From Pomphorhynchus laevis (lineage: Eukaryota > Acanthocephala > Palaeacanthocephala > Echinorhynchida > Pomphorhynchidae), in NCBI GenBank assembly GCA_012934845.2, contig WNNJ02002076.1, positions 1 through 64,000 of the forward strand: a stretch of DNA of 64,000 bases, given 5' to 3'. Numbering within the stretch: position 1 is the stretch's first letter; each line of letters starts with the position of its first letter. The notes under the pieces were generated by a model. That model was given only the letters and a program-made list of their open reading frames with translations, had not been told where the DNA came from and searched no databases. Position numbers and translations under genes: made by a program. Shown here piece by piece: positions 32,801 through 43,680 of this stretch.

Positions 32801-34571
32801 CAATTACACTGGTCAACAAAAAAAAAACAAATTATTGTCTGGTGTCTGGATGTTTTTTAGATATATTTGAGAATCAATTCGGTTTATCTCAATCTGTCCA
32901 GTTTTCTCACTATCCTCATCTCAAATTTTTGCGGTATTGGATGCGCTCAATAAAATATTTTCAATATGTGCTGGTATTAGTGTTTTTATGGGAATTAAAT
33001 GAAGATATTCTCTTCCCCAGCTTATCTCTCACAGAGAGGTCGCTGCTACCAACAATTTCTTTCACAACGAACGATTTTGGGCCATCTAGTGTCCTATATC
33101 GGTCGCTATTCTCAGGGCATTCATGTTCTCCTAGACGCAATCTTTCCACCGTTTCTTTGGCCTTCCTCGACGTCATTTCGCTTCGATCTTGACTTTTTCA
33201 GCGCTCATTATCCATTGATCATCCTCTCTTCTTGCTACATGTCCGAACCATCGTAGCCTTTTTCGGACAATGACGTCTCGTATTAAGTCCACTTTGATCA
33301 TCTTCCGGGTATCAATGTTGCGGACTTTGTCCTTTGTGATACCAGCAAGCCATCTGAGCATTCTTATCTCATTCACTGCTAAGCTGCGGATATTTTCTGC
33401 TTTTGTTGCCCAGGTCTCAGCTGCATAAATCATGACTGGTCGAACAACAGCATCGTGTATGCGTCCTTTCAACTTTGTTGCTACTCGCTTGTCGTATAGG
33501 ATGCCCGAGGTTTTCCGCCAATTTCTCCAAGCACTTTGTACCCAGTTGGTGCCAGTCTCTGACACCAACTTTCTAGCTGTTTATCTAGTGTATCTAAGTT
33601 ATCAGCCATAAGGACCAGGTCATCCGCGAACAGCATTGTCAATGACGCTCTTGAATCAATCTGTGCAGTTCTCAAAACATCCATCACTGTCACAAATAAA
33701 GAAAAGACTGAGAACTGACCCTTGATGGATTCCTGTCGCTACTTGGAAATAGTCCGTCTCGTCAACCGGGCACCGAACACAAGTATAACACTTTTCATAC
33801 ATAGATTTGATTGCACGAACGTATTGTTCATGGCAGTTTTTCTTTCTTAGGCATATTCAAACAAGGGCACGTAGCACTGTATCATAGGCTTTCTCCAAAT
33901 CTACAAACACACTATGCAGTGGCCGTTGTTTTTCGCTGAATTTCTCGTAAAGCTGCCTCAATACAAAAATTCCATCGGTAGTGCTACTACCTGGCATAAA
34001 TCAACGCTGTTCTTCGCTGATCGGGATTTCTTCTCTGATTCTGTTGTCCATAGCTCTCTCCCACAGTTTCATTGTGTGACTCATTAGCTTTATCCCCCGA
34101 TAGTTGCTACATTGTTGGACGTCTCCTTTTTGCTTGTAGATAGGCATTAGTGTACTCTTTTGCCATGCTGTCGGAATTCTTCTTATTTTGTCAATTTTCT
34201 GAAAAAGCTTTCTTAGTAGTTGGATTCCAAGCAATCCTAAAGCTTTCCACACTTCAATTGGAATATTACCGAACCCACGCTTTTACCAATTCTCATCTTC
34301 TTCATTTGCGACGATACATCACCGCAAGAGTACGGTCGAACCACATGATTATTGGAACACGCTTCTTCATGAGGTAAAGAAAATTTCGCTGTATTCAGCA
34401 AATTTCCGGAATACTCTTTCCATCTCATTAGGATGTCGTCATTTCGATCAAGGATTCTCCCTTGACTGTCTTCATAACTCTAGTTAGTGCAATATCCTTC
34501 GATTTTTATCTCTGATTCTGGCTAACTTGAATATAAAATTTTTTCCATTATCCTTTTCGAGATTATCATAT

Positions 34572-37055
34572 ATTATTATTATTATTATCAAGTTCAGACT
34601 TAGCCATAAGGCTTTAAGCCGATCACACAATACAGAAAAAAGATCAACCAAATGGGTAGGTTAGAAAAGGTGACAAATCAGCCTGGACGTATATCCAACG
34701 TCGAACCCTGTTTTTGAAAGCGAGGAAATTGGTGATGGCAGCGACAGGTTCAGGCAAACTATTCCAAACATCTACTGCCCGTTCAGACAGTCTGTAAAAT
34801 TTTCGCAGCTTACCCGGTAATTTTTTAAAAAGCATCTTACAATGGCCTCGCAATCTCGAATTATCTCGAAATCTAACTACACCCAAAGGAAAGCCATCAG
34901 CTGAATGTACAATTTTCCAAAGTGTAATCAGATCAAGAAAAAGATACCGATACCTCACTGATAAAACGTTCAAACATCTTAATCTTGAAATAAAGCTTCC
35001 TTGACAACACATCCGAGAAGCTCGTCTCATTACACTTTCCAAGTTATTCAACTCACTCCTGGTCGTTGGAAAGGTTGCCTGTACACAATACTCAAGATGT
35101 GGTCTTACTAGGGCACAATAAAGTTTGGCGAAGATTTGCGGCGATAATTTTGCAAAAGTCATTTTTATGCAGTATAAGGCACGTATCGCTTTTAACCGCG
35201 CGTGATCACTATTTGCTCTTGTCTTTAGCGATTCGTGAATTATCACTCCCAGGTCGGGATGTTCTGAGACTCGCTTGATTGAGTGTCCATTTATTTTGTA
35301 ATCGAAATGAGTTTTATCTCTACCCAATCTGATCCATACACATTTTGTCGCGTTGAGTATCAAGCCAGTGCTATTACACCAAGTCCCGATACGGTTAAGG
35401 TCACATTGTAAAAATTCACAATCCGCCTCGTTTTGGGTTGTTGCCCATATTTTAACATCGTCAGCAAATGCCAGGTGAGGACACTTTAACCTTAGGAGTA
35501 GGTCATTCAAAAAGATGATAAAGAGAAGTGGACCTAGGACCGTGCCCTGAGGAACACCCGAATGAACACGTCGAGCTGTTGACAAAACTTCATCTAATCG
35601 CACAACGAATGATCGATCCTCGAGAAATGTCTTAATCCAGTTGCAAATTGTCGTAGGTACACCGTAATGACGTAGTAGTGAATCTAAACCAGCATGTGGA
35701 ACTCTATCAAAGGCCTTAGAGAAATCAAGAAATATTATATCAACTGTAAGACCCGAACTAAGAGCAGCTACCCAATGTTCGCGAGCATTCAACAGATTAG
35801 TTAGGCACGAGCGACCAGGTCGGAAGCCGTGCTGAGAATCATCAAGAATTTGATATAAATTTAGATGTTCACGTATTCTCTTCGCAATGAGTCTCTCCAT
35901 AATTTTAGAAATAACACTGGTAAGACTAATTGGTCTAAAATCTGAACAAGTTAGTGCCAACTGTTTCTTTGGAATAGGTACAACAATTGCCCTTTTCCAA
36001 TCATCAGGAATCCACGAATACTGTAAGCTTCGATGAAATAGAGACGTAAGGCTTGGAGCAATAATGTGCGACAGAGTACGCAAAAGAAAAGGGGATACAC
36101 CATCTGGTCCTGCAGAGCCAAAACTATTTAATTTATGGAGTTCAGACTGAACTTCAATGACATTAATAGGAGATATTGGTAAGTTAGATTGTAAGTTGGG
36201 CGGGTACTGTATCTGGTCAATATTCGATTGCGAGGATGGAGATACTACAAAACTGCTTGCAAGAGCTTCCACAATAGCCTCCTTGTCAACTACATCACCA
36301 CTTTCTAAACGTACACAATTAATCGTAGAAGGTAGGATTCGACGATGTCTAACGTATGCCCAAAAACGTTTAGGTGACCTGTTAATGTCAGAAGCAATAC
36401 CCTCTTCAAATGTTTTTCTTTTTGAGCGTTTTAGTTGGTTGCATAGATTGCGAAGAGTTTTGTACTCACGGTGCGTAACAGTGTTACGTTGAGAGATTCG
36501 CCATAATCGATTTCTTTCCTTTATCGTAGTCTCCAACTCATTGTCGAACCACAATGGCGTTGTCGTCTTGTAAGCCCTATTTCTTATTGGTGCAAACGTA
36601 TCCGAAATGGTTATGAGGTTACTGGTCACTAACGATAAATGATCATCAATTGGAAGATCAGCAGATCCGAAGTTCAGCTGATGACTATAGAGTTGGAGAT
36701 CTTCCACATTTACTCGATTCCAATTACGCTTTCCGATGCCACTGCACTTAGATCGTCGTTGTAAAGTGTGAGCAATCTGTACTGAAATCACACAATGGTC
36801 ACTGGTTCCTAAAGGAGACTCGAAATCAACTCTGATTACATCTTCAATGCGCTTGGTAAACCCAAGATCTAATATTGTCTCTGGTTGAGACGATATACAT
36901 GTTGGCTGATTAATATGTTGGATCAGAAGAAGCTCTGCCAGCAAGAATTCAGCAAGCTCGCAGTTTTCGACATTATAGTAATACCGGTTGTTACTAATCC
37001 AGTTAACTTGAGGAAGATTAAAATCCCCAATAAGGAAGAAATAATATATGTTCTG
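34572..37055 (-). mobile_element. CR1-like LINE (family D) inserted in the RTE
   Basis: It is 5'-truncated within the endonuclease and ends in a (TAA)n tail (34572-34590 on plus as ATTATT...). Upstream the RTE frame reads KCAMAKMEADQN and downstream it resumes YDNLEKDNGK, so the LINE splits the RTE between these. The overlap ATATA at both edges is the likely short target duplication. The coding frame is described separately. Confidence 0.9.
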
Positions 37056-37076
37056 ATCAGCTTCCATCTTTGCCAT
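34644..37076 (-). CDS. ORF2 of CR1-like LINE: endonuclease C-terminal half and reverse transcriptase
   Basis: This open frame of 810 codons is uninterrupted. The first seven residues (MAKMEAD) come from the host RTE. Motifs: GDFNLP (17-22) and TSDHCV (91-97) of the APE endonuclease, SAGPDGV (321-327), DFRPISLTS (379-387), FLDFSKAFDRVP (449-460, motif A), GVPQGTVLGP (507-516, motif B), LAFADDVKIW (535-544, motif C), and a C-terminal RGHCKML...AVDVWNSLP...FKNRVRRW block. The open RT suggests a fairly recent insertion, but the 5' half of the endonuclease is missing, so the copy is dead. Confidence 0.92.
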   Translation of the reverse strand: MAKMEADQNIYYFFLIGDFNLPQVNWISNNRYYYNVENCELAEFLLAELLLIQHINQPTCISSQPETILDLGFTKRIEDVIRVDFESPLGTSDHCVISVQIAHTLQRRSKCSGIGKRNWNRVNVEDLQLYSHQLNFGSADLPIDDHLSLVTSNLITISDTFAPIRNRAYKTTTPLWFDNELETTIKERNRLWRISQRNTVTHREYKTLRNLCNQLKRSKRKTFEEGIASDINRSPKRFWAYVRHRRILPSTINCVRLESGDVVDKEAIVEALASSFVVSPSSQSNIDQIQYPPNLQSNLPISPINVIEVQSELHKLNSFGSAGPDGVSPFLLRTLSHIIAPSLTSLFHRSLQYSWIPDDWKRAIVVPIPKKQLALTCSDFRPISLTSVISKIMERLIAKRIREHLNLYQILDDSQHGFRPGRSCLTNLLNAREHWVAALSSGLTVDIIFLDFSKAFDRVPHAGLDSLLRHYGVPTTICNWIKTFLEDRSFVVRLDEVLSTARRVHSGVPQGTVLGPLLFIIFLNDLLLRLKCPHLAFADDVKIWATTQNEADCEFLQCDLNRIGTWCNSTGLILNATKCVWIRLGRDKTHFDYKINGHSIKRVSEHPDLGVIIHESLKTRANSDHARLKAIRALYCIKMTFAKLSPQIFAKLYCALVRPHLEYCVQATFPTTRSELNNLESVMRRASRMCCQGSFISRLRCLNVLSVRYRYLFLDLITLWKIVHSADGFPLGVVRFRDNSRLRGHCKMLFKKLPGKLRKFYRLSERAVDVWNSLPEPVAAITNFLAFKNRVRRWIYVQADLSPFLTYPFG

Positions 37077-38449
37077 GGCACACTTGCGTGTCGCATCTTT
37101 CTTGGCCTGCTTGTACGTCTCTTTATTCTCAACCGTTGGATTAAAATCCGTTTTCCTTTTGGCTGCATTTTTTCGACTGACGGCATTTTTAACTGTCTGA
37201 TTTCACCAATAAGCCTCCTTATTTAATAGTGGTTTCCCTGACGATAGTCCAAAAACTGTATTCGATTCTTCAATGATCATTACGGCCGTTTCATTCCACC
37301 ATACATTAGGATCCCTCACCTCACTATTCAGTTTCTGGACAAGTGGTCTTTTAAATCTGTCCTTCAGGATACATTCTTTCATCTTCCACCATTTAATTTT
37401 CGGAGTTCTTGCTGTTTTTTGCTGTTTACTTTTGTCCTGATCCTCAAGTCTACAACTATAACTCTGTGTTGTGGAGCACATTCTTCTCCTAAAATCGTCT
37501 TGGTGTCTAATACTTCACTTTGCAATCGGGTATAATATGAATTCAATCGGGCTTGAATATCCACCTCTCGAATACGTAATGAGATGACTTGATTTTTTCT
37601 GGAAAAATGTATTGACTAAACGCAGCTCATTAGCCACTAAATAGTCTAAAATCCTTTCCGCGTCGACATTTATCTTTCCTATGCTATGTCCGCCGTGGAT
37701 TCGCTTAAAGCCAACTTTCGGTCCGACGTGTCCATTGAAATCTCTAAGTATCACATATCGACAGAATATTGTCATTGTTGTTTCAGATAGGTCTTGCCGG
37801 GATTTCTCCTCTTAATCACTATAGGCAACTTGTGGAGCAAATACGGAAATAACCGTGATGCTATCCCCATGTAGGCTAATATTCATGGATATAACTCTAT
37901 CGCTTGCCCTCTTTACTTCCAAAACATAATTCATAAGCTCTCGATCAATGATAACCCATACACCATTTCTTACACTGTTCCCACCGCTGTAAATGAGTTT
38001 ATACACATCTCCGAGGTCTCTGGACTTCGATCCTTTCCATCGGGTTTCTTGTACACTTAGAATCCGAATTTCGCGTCTCCTCATAATATCCACCACTTCC
38101 CTGCTTCTTCCTGTAATTGATCCGACGTTTAGGCTAGTTATTCTGACGGCTGTGACGACTTGCTTCTTTAGCCGAGACCGTCGATGTCTTTGTAGCCCTA
38201 GTTTATTGTTTGAAAACCTCGGGCGGTGGGCATGCGCGTCGCATACGAGGTACGTCCTAGCTCGATCGTTTGATATTGAATTTGCTGACATGTTTTGTTC
38301 TGGCAGACCTTTATACAGCCGGATGCCATGCCTGACGCCAACCATCCTCCTTTATCAGCCGGGCTTTGGACCGTCTTTGGCGGAATTAAATGAAGATCCT
38401 TTCTGTAAAATTATATTTTTTAATTCAAAGGGAAAATTATAATGTGAAA

Positions 38450-39140
38450 CATTAAAGCAACTCAATGGCGACTTCAAAATAGGTTAAACGAACACCGTTC
38501 TAAAATATTCTTCTCTTTCAGTCGGGAAGTTAGCCGCTCTTTAGAATTCTTTGGAAAGTCACGTACTAGATCATTCAATTCTATCTAGGAGAACAACTTA
38601 GGTGTGGTTTCAACTGAAAATTCTGCATCTTTGTCAACATCTATATGTGAGAAATCTTCGTCGCTTGAGGATAAACTTAGCTTAAACAAGACACTGAAGT
38701 CAGGAGCAGGTAGCTCTTCGCTGTGTGGAACCGGTCTCATTGATGAAGTAAGATTATGAAATATAAGCGTTTGGCGGTTGGCTCGGTTAATAACTTTAAA
38801 ATTTTGAGCACAAAAATAGCAGTTGCCCTATTATTGTTAGATTTAGCCAAACCATTAGTATAGCAAACCTTATATTTTTTCTAGTCCCTTTAGTACATTG
38901 TCGCAAATGTTAATACATTGTTTGCAGACACTATGTGGCGCCCAATATTTATCCTGGTCTCCCAGCTTTATCGCTAAATATGTCAAATATGCTCTTGCAA
39001 CAAAATCAGTGATGTTCAATCTGTTCTCAACTAATGTATATTCTCTACAAGCATAGCAATACACGTCCGGAGAATTAACACAACCCCTGCATGATTCAAT
39101 CTGGCTCATTGTATATTGATTTGTCAAAATCTGAAAGAAT
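38450..39140 (-). pseudogene. Broken member of the CRGC...DVYCYAC protein family
   Basis: The frame 38870-39127 reads IESCRGCVNSPDVYCYACRE...FVARAYLTYLAIKLGDQDKYW APHSVCKQC, a cysteine-rich N-terminal module (CxxC pairs, GDQDK.WAPH) that I recall from many arthropod multi-copy proteins of unknown function. Downstream, in other frames, NCYFCAQNFKVINRANRQTL, SSMRPVPHSEELPAP, TTPKLFS and LNDLVRDFPKNSKE follow the family order. A stop after GLEKI, a frameshift and a stop in PKLFS.IELN break it. TTTCTTTCAG just before the frame could be an acceptor. It sits inside the inverted-repeat element. Confidence 0.7.
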
Positions 39141-39313
39141 AAAACAAAATTGAAATACGATAAATGACCAAATGTTGTTCATACAAAAATGCATAATAAA
39201 TAAATAAAAATTGAGCTTATAGACTAAAATGAAGGTCATTTTGGATTAAGGTGAACAATTTCATATAAGAATGATGTTTATTTTCTAAACACCAAAATTA
39301 CTGTTGACCAGTG

Positions 39314-39660
39314 AAAATAAATAAACTATGAAAATAAAAATAAATTATAATTTATTGTCGGTAATTAATTCTTTATAAACAAATTATTTGTTAATTTTTT
39401 AGTGAACTTGCAGTTTACTGTATATGCTGGTAATACGCATTAAGGTCTATAAATAAGGATTTTCTTAAATACACAAAAATCGAGGAGAAACATGCAAAAC
39501 AGAAAAACAGTCACCAAAAAATGTATGTGATCCATTACGTGCATGTATATAATCCCATCGATATTTTAAATATAATGATTCCAGACAAAAATTCTTAATT
39601 AAGCAAGTTCGCTATACACTCAACATGTGTGTTAATGATTATAAGATGATTTGTAAGATT
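39314..39660. other. AT-rich spacer
   Basis: Nothing recognised between the inverted-repeat element and the next LINE. Confidence 0.5.
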
Positions 39661-40278
39661 AGACGCACTTTTGTCACACTTCACCCAATTGCCCTTCGTC
39701 CTCGATTTTTTTCATGTTTTAAGCCGACGTATGCTGATCCGTGTGTTCCTTCATAATTCAATAGGGCATATTCGTTCCGAAAGTGCACTTCATAAAGCTA
39801 CTCGGCTAGTACCGATGCTGAAATCATTATCCTACCTTGAAAGACTAACACTACTTCAGCTTGAGACCATCAGGTGAACCCGGCCTCCATCAACATGTGT
39901 ATGGTTTGGCAAATTTTTTAATCAATCGAATCATCCTCTTCGAGGGTGCATTCATCTGCGAACATCGGATGTGCTCCGAGGTCATGGTCTTACCCTAAGA
40001 AGAGATAGGGTAAGGAAATCAAGATCCGTCCAATTTGATCGTCGAGTGGTCAGATTATGAAATAAGCTTAAAGATACAAAAGTTTATTGTAACAGTTTAG
40101 CAAAATTTAAAAGAATTTACTTATTGGAGAAAATTTACCTTGGAGAAATCTTGACCTCTCCCTTCTCCGCTCTGCCTTACTCAAATCATCTCTATCATTA
40201 CCCACAATAACATATTCATCTCCTCACGATCTCGCCTTTCTTTTCGACTCTGAACTCACATCCATTCTCGATATTCTC

Positions 40279-40884
40279 TTGCCCTTCAAGTATCACCCAC
40301 ACCGTCGCTTGCACCGTGTCCCATGGTTTGACATCCAATGCCTACTATCAAAGCGTCGACTCCGCCATGCTTTTCGAGTCTATCACCGCTCTCTCAGACG
40401 TGATTTCAGCTCGATCACTCCGTCTTTCCGTGATTCATATCTTGCTCTTCGCCGGTCTCATCTCAACCTACTACGTACCAAATGCAACTCCTTCTGGCAG
40501 CATAAAATCATCACTTCATTCAACTCTAAGACTCTCTGGCATACTTTTAACTCAATCCTTGCTCGCTCCTCTTCGCCGTGCAACATCAATGCCAATGATT
40601 ATTCGTCATTTCTCCAGACTAAAGTATCCACGTTGCTCTCTCACACCCCGGTCTCCATCCTATCCCACTCTGCCCAGTCTAATCTCATCCTTCCGGAACT
40701 CTTTCATCTTCTCCCTGTCTCACCTACAGAAGTATCATCTGTCCTCATGTCCTTTCCCAACAAAACCTCACTTGCCGATCCCCTGCCTACTCACATATTA
40801 AAATCCATATGCTCATCGATATCCTCATTTCTCACAACCTTGTTTAACTCGTCCATCCGCAGTCGTATCTTCCCTTCACACTGA
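40279..40884 (+). CDS. Linker and RT fingers of the family A LINE
   Basis: The 201-codon frame is basic and Ser/Leu-rich: VPWFDIQCLLSKRRLRHAFR is the PWF.....R.KR linker between endonuclease and RT. It ends at a stop after RSRIFPSH, just before the YRPIS block. There is no catalytic motif of its own. Confidence 0.8.
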   Translation: MPFKYHPHRRLHRVPWFDIQCLLSKRRLRHAFRVYHRSLRRDFSSITPSFRDSYLALRRSHLNLLRTKCNSFWQHKIITSFNSKTLWHTFNSILARSSSPCNINANDYSSFLQTKVSTLLSHTPVSILSHSAQSNLILPELFHLLPVSPTEVSSVLMSFPNKTSLADPLPTHILKSICSSISSFLTTLFNSSIRSRIFPSH

Positions 40885-41100
40885 AAATCCGCAATTGTTC
40901 GTCCCCTCCTTAAGAAACAATCGCTCGACCCCTCCCTTCCTTCTAGCTATCGCCCCATTTCACTACTCCATACTCTTTCAAAGCTCTTAGAACGCCTCAT
41001 CTTAATACAAATCAACGCTTATCTCTCCTCATCCAATCTGTACCCTCCTTTCCAATCCGTTTTCCGCTCTAATCACTCGACAGAAATCGCATGCATAAAA

Positions 41101-41631
41101 GTGTACAACGACTTACTCATTTCTCGAGACAAGGCTCTATACAGTGTTCTCGTCTCCCTCGAACTCTCCTCCGCATTCGACATTGTCGACCACTCCGTCC
41201 TCCTTTCTCGCCTTCGTTATGATTACGGCTTTTCTTCCTCCTCCGTAGCATGGTTCGCCTCATATCTATCCGACCGTTCCTTTCGCGTCTGTTCTAATTC
41301 ATCATCCTCCCCTCCCATCCCTATTTTTTGCGGGGTCCCACAAGGTTCAGTCCTAGGTCCCCTGCTTTTCTCTCTTCTGCTTGGCGATCTATCTCCGTTT
41401 ATCAAACCTTACTCCTTTAAGGTCATGCAATACGCCGATGACATTCTAATCTATGCTCATGCACCCACATATCGCATACACGATATCGGCATTTCTGCCT
41501 CCAACTGTCTTTCTTCTATCTACAAACGTCTCTCCAATCTCCATCTCGTTCTAAACCTCGAAAAGTCCAAAATAATGTGGATCCTCCCCCGTAAACCAAA
41601 CATATCTCCTCCCACTGTATATTTTGCCTAA
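41101..41631 (+). CDS. RT core of the family A LINE (YADD)
   Basis: The 176-codon open frame holds RT motif A (SSAFDIVDHSVL), motif B (GVPQGSVLGP, residues 78-87) and motif C (YADD, residues 111-114), then LEKSKIMWILPR. All catalytic aspartates are present. It is the middle third of a non-LTR RT and depends on neighbouring frames for its ends. Confidence 0.88.
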   Translation: MYNDLLISRDKALYSVLVSLELSSAFDIVDHSVLLSRLRYDYGFSSSSVAWFASYLSDRSFRVCSNSSSSPPIPIFCGVPQGSVLGPLLFSLLLGDLSPFIKPYSFKVMQYADDILIYAHAPTYRIHDIGISASNCLSSIYKRLSNLHLVLNLEKSKIMWILPRKPNISPPTVYFA

Positions 41632-42595
41632 TCGATCATCCCTATAGTCCACAATCTCACTTTCTTAGGCTTCCATTTCGATGATCACCTTTCCCTTAAA
41701 CCCTTCGTCCGTGACAAGGTCCGCTCGTCTAACTTAATTCTACGTAACATCCGCCGTATCCGCCCCCTTATCGACTTCCGTTCTTGTATGTATCTTCTTT
41801 TCCCTAAAATCGATTACTGCCTTAGCCTTTTCGCCAATTCTCCAAAATCCACCATCCTACCCCTACAACGAATAATTAACACCACCGTTCGATTGCTCTT
41901 TCGTCTCCGTCGCTTCGACCACACATCCACATATTTTTCCCAACTCTCCTGGCCCACCATTTACATCCGCATCAAATTCCGCCTTCTTCTCGTTACATTT
42001 CGTCTCATCGCTGTCGGCTCCCCATCGTTCATCAACCTTCCTTTCTTAGACGATACTCGCCCCACCTCGCTATCGCTTCGTTCCTGTCATACCCTCTTAC
42101 TCCACGTTCCTAATTACTCCAACAACTACGGTCTCCGATCCTTCCTCGTCGCCGCCTCACTCGCCTGGAATCAACTCCCTCTCGACGTCCGCCGGGCCCC
42201 CTACTTTATCAAATTCAAACACCTCCTCCGTTCACACCTTCTTGACACCTGATTCAGTCTTGTTTTGTTGTGGTCATGTAAGCGTGCGCTGGCACGCATT
42301 TGCCACGTTAAAATAAATCCTTTTTTATGGAGGACGTAATAAGGATTGCTGCTTTTCCATATTTTTGAAGATAATTTTAATTATTTTTCCAGTGAACCAG
42401 CCAATTAAGCTATGCTTTTGTATTTTATAACTCTCACTTTTTAGCAAAATATATGAAAGCTTTGTATGCTTTTGAAATATTAATAATGTTGGACTGTCTC
42501 TAAAAGAGACAAAGATAAAGATTTGCTTCGTCTGGTATGTTTGCAATGATAAATAGCGAGTCTTCGTTTCCAATGATGCCACTGTTCTTGTGATT

Positions 42596-42745
42596 AGCAG
42601 CTGATGAGACCCATCCAGGCTGATTAGTAGCGTCCTGCTGTATCAAAAATAGGAACAATACATGTGATGACAATATCATGCCATAATCAGAAAAATTTCA
42701 GCTCACAGATGCAATCAAATTAAATTAAAAACATTTATTGCAAGT
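42596..42745 (+). repeat. Core and tail copy of the SINE-like unit
   Basis: AGCAG-CTGATGAGACCCATCCAG, TAGCGTCCTGCTGTATCAA, AATAGGAACAATAC and TTTCAGCTCACAGATGCA match the 3' half of the 398-bp unit with about 10 percent divergence. The tRNA-like head is absent. Confidence 0.85.
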
Positions 42746-43680
42746 AATATTTTGTTGAATAAACGTGATGAAAATGCACCTTAGAAGTCTTTATTCAAAA
42801 AATTATAATATTGGTAATATTATATTTCGAGTTGTTATTAAATATCATAATACTTATCACGCGGATTTGTTCAATTATTTCTGATTTCAGTAGCTTAACA
42901 GTTTTCTTATAAAAGTGTAGATCGGGTATGAAAAGGTTTCATGACTTCAACGATATAAACTTGATATTTTTTCAGTGAAGGAAACTAGTTGACAACGATC
43001 AATCTGGATTAAGCAAAACGTTTGTGATTCGTCTTTAATTTATTATTATAAATACATCAATCAGGTAAGCATTTTGCTTGTGAAGTCGGAAACAGAAAAA
43101 TTAAAAAGATAAAAGAGAAATCAAATATAAAATCAGTTAAAATATATCCTGAGTCGTTTTTTGAAAATTTGTGCAGTTGTTGAGCAGACGACATATGCAG
43201 TCAAGCTGTTCCACGTTTTGTTGATTCTGTCACCGATCATAGCGCAACTATTCTTTGGACTTATTCTACGTTTTTAGAAAACATGATGACTTTGAAGAAC
43301 AGATGGATTATTTAGATTAAAGATATGTCGACAAGGGTACTTTGGATCGGGCAGATACCTCCGAAGAAACAATAAATTAGCTTCTCTTACCAAAAATTCT
43401 AATAATGGAACCCTAAAATTTTGAGTTTATAAAGTTATACAAAAGTAAACCCACTGACTCATAACACGGTTGTAGACCAAATAGATCAACAATAAGTAAC
43501 CTTTTGTTTTCTTCTAACTCATGACAGACTTCATTAGATAGACAAGTTCAATCGAATATACTTTTCGTAGATTTCTCTCATACTTTCGGATGAGTATATC
43601 AATTTTAAAGCTAAAATTTTGCTCATATATTCTGCTCACCTTTGAATAAGGTTTATCTGTAAATTATTCATAGACTTTAA
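42746..43680. other. Non-coding stretch
   Basis: I recognise no element or gene in this stretch. Confidence 0.5.

Larger units (their letters stand above)
33007..38381 (-). mobile_element. RTE-clade LINE, nearly full length, interrupted by a CR1
   Basis: The 16-bp direct repeat GGAATTAAATGAAGAT at 32991-33006 and 38382-38397 brackets it as a target duplication. Minus-strand order: endonuclease (ITSLNVGSITGRSREVVDIM, VQETRWKGSKSRD, YVILRDFNGHVG, VNTFFQKK), linker (WWNETAVMI), RT fingers (WQKSTLMPIYKQKGD, NYRGIKLMSHTMKLWER), LFADDLVLM, and the C-terminus (RPVMIYAAETWATKA, LRWFGHVARRED). These are hallmark RTE (BovB-type) blocks. Several frameshifts and stops break it, and it hosts a CR1 at about 34572-37055. 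Confidence 0.92.
32807..39313 (-). mobile_element. Element with 12-bp terminal inverted repeats, interrupted by LINEs
   Basis: CACTGGTCAACA at 32807-32818 is matched by its exact complement TGTTGACCAGTG at 39302-39313. The protein-coding remnant of the CRGC family lies inside the right end, on the minus strand. Without the inserted RTE (33007-38381 plus one duplicated target) the element would be about 1.1 kb. I infer a DNA transposon or its deletion derivative. No target duplication is obvious, and the 12-bp match alone is the evidence for the ends. Confidence 0.5.
40121..42327 (+). mobile_element. CR1-like LINE (family A), longest copy
   Basis: It reads from the end of the endonuclease linker (HPHRRLHRVPWFD, LRHAFRVYHRSL) through RT fingers (SLPSSYRPIS), motif A (ELSSAFDIVDHS), motif B (GVPQGSVLGPLLF), MQYADDILIY and the C-terminus (HVPNYSNNYGLRSFL, DVRRAPYF) to the 3' UTR with stem GCGTGC-GCTG-GCACGC (42282-42297) and AAAATAAATCC. 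It is 5'-truncated. Stops after IFPSH (about 40882) and after TVYFA (41630) and a frameshift near 41790 split the frame. Confidence 0.93.
39661..42490 (+). mobile_element. CR1-like LINE 3' fragment (family B), split by a family A insertion
   Basis: The left part (39671-40125) reads LHKATRLVPMLKSLSYLERL, VLRGHGLTLRRDRVRKSRSV and FDRRVVRL, the ORF2 C-terminus. The right part (42328-42490) reads GGACGTAATAAGGATTGCTG and CCAGTGAACCAGCCAATTAA, which is the family 3' UTR seen at 45245-45365. The two parts are continuous when compared with 44881-45370, with family A (40121-42327) between them. Confidence 0.8.

Noticed and set aside
32791-33192. Plus-strand open frame of 133 codons
   Set aside because: It straddles the edge of the RTE and is a shadow of the minus-strand ORF end.
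36157-36492. Plus-strand frame over the CR1 ORF2
   Set aside because: It is an antisense shadow of the 810-codon frame.
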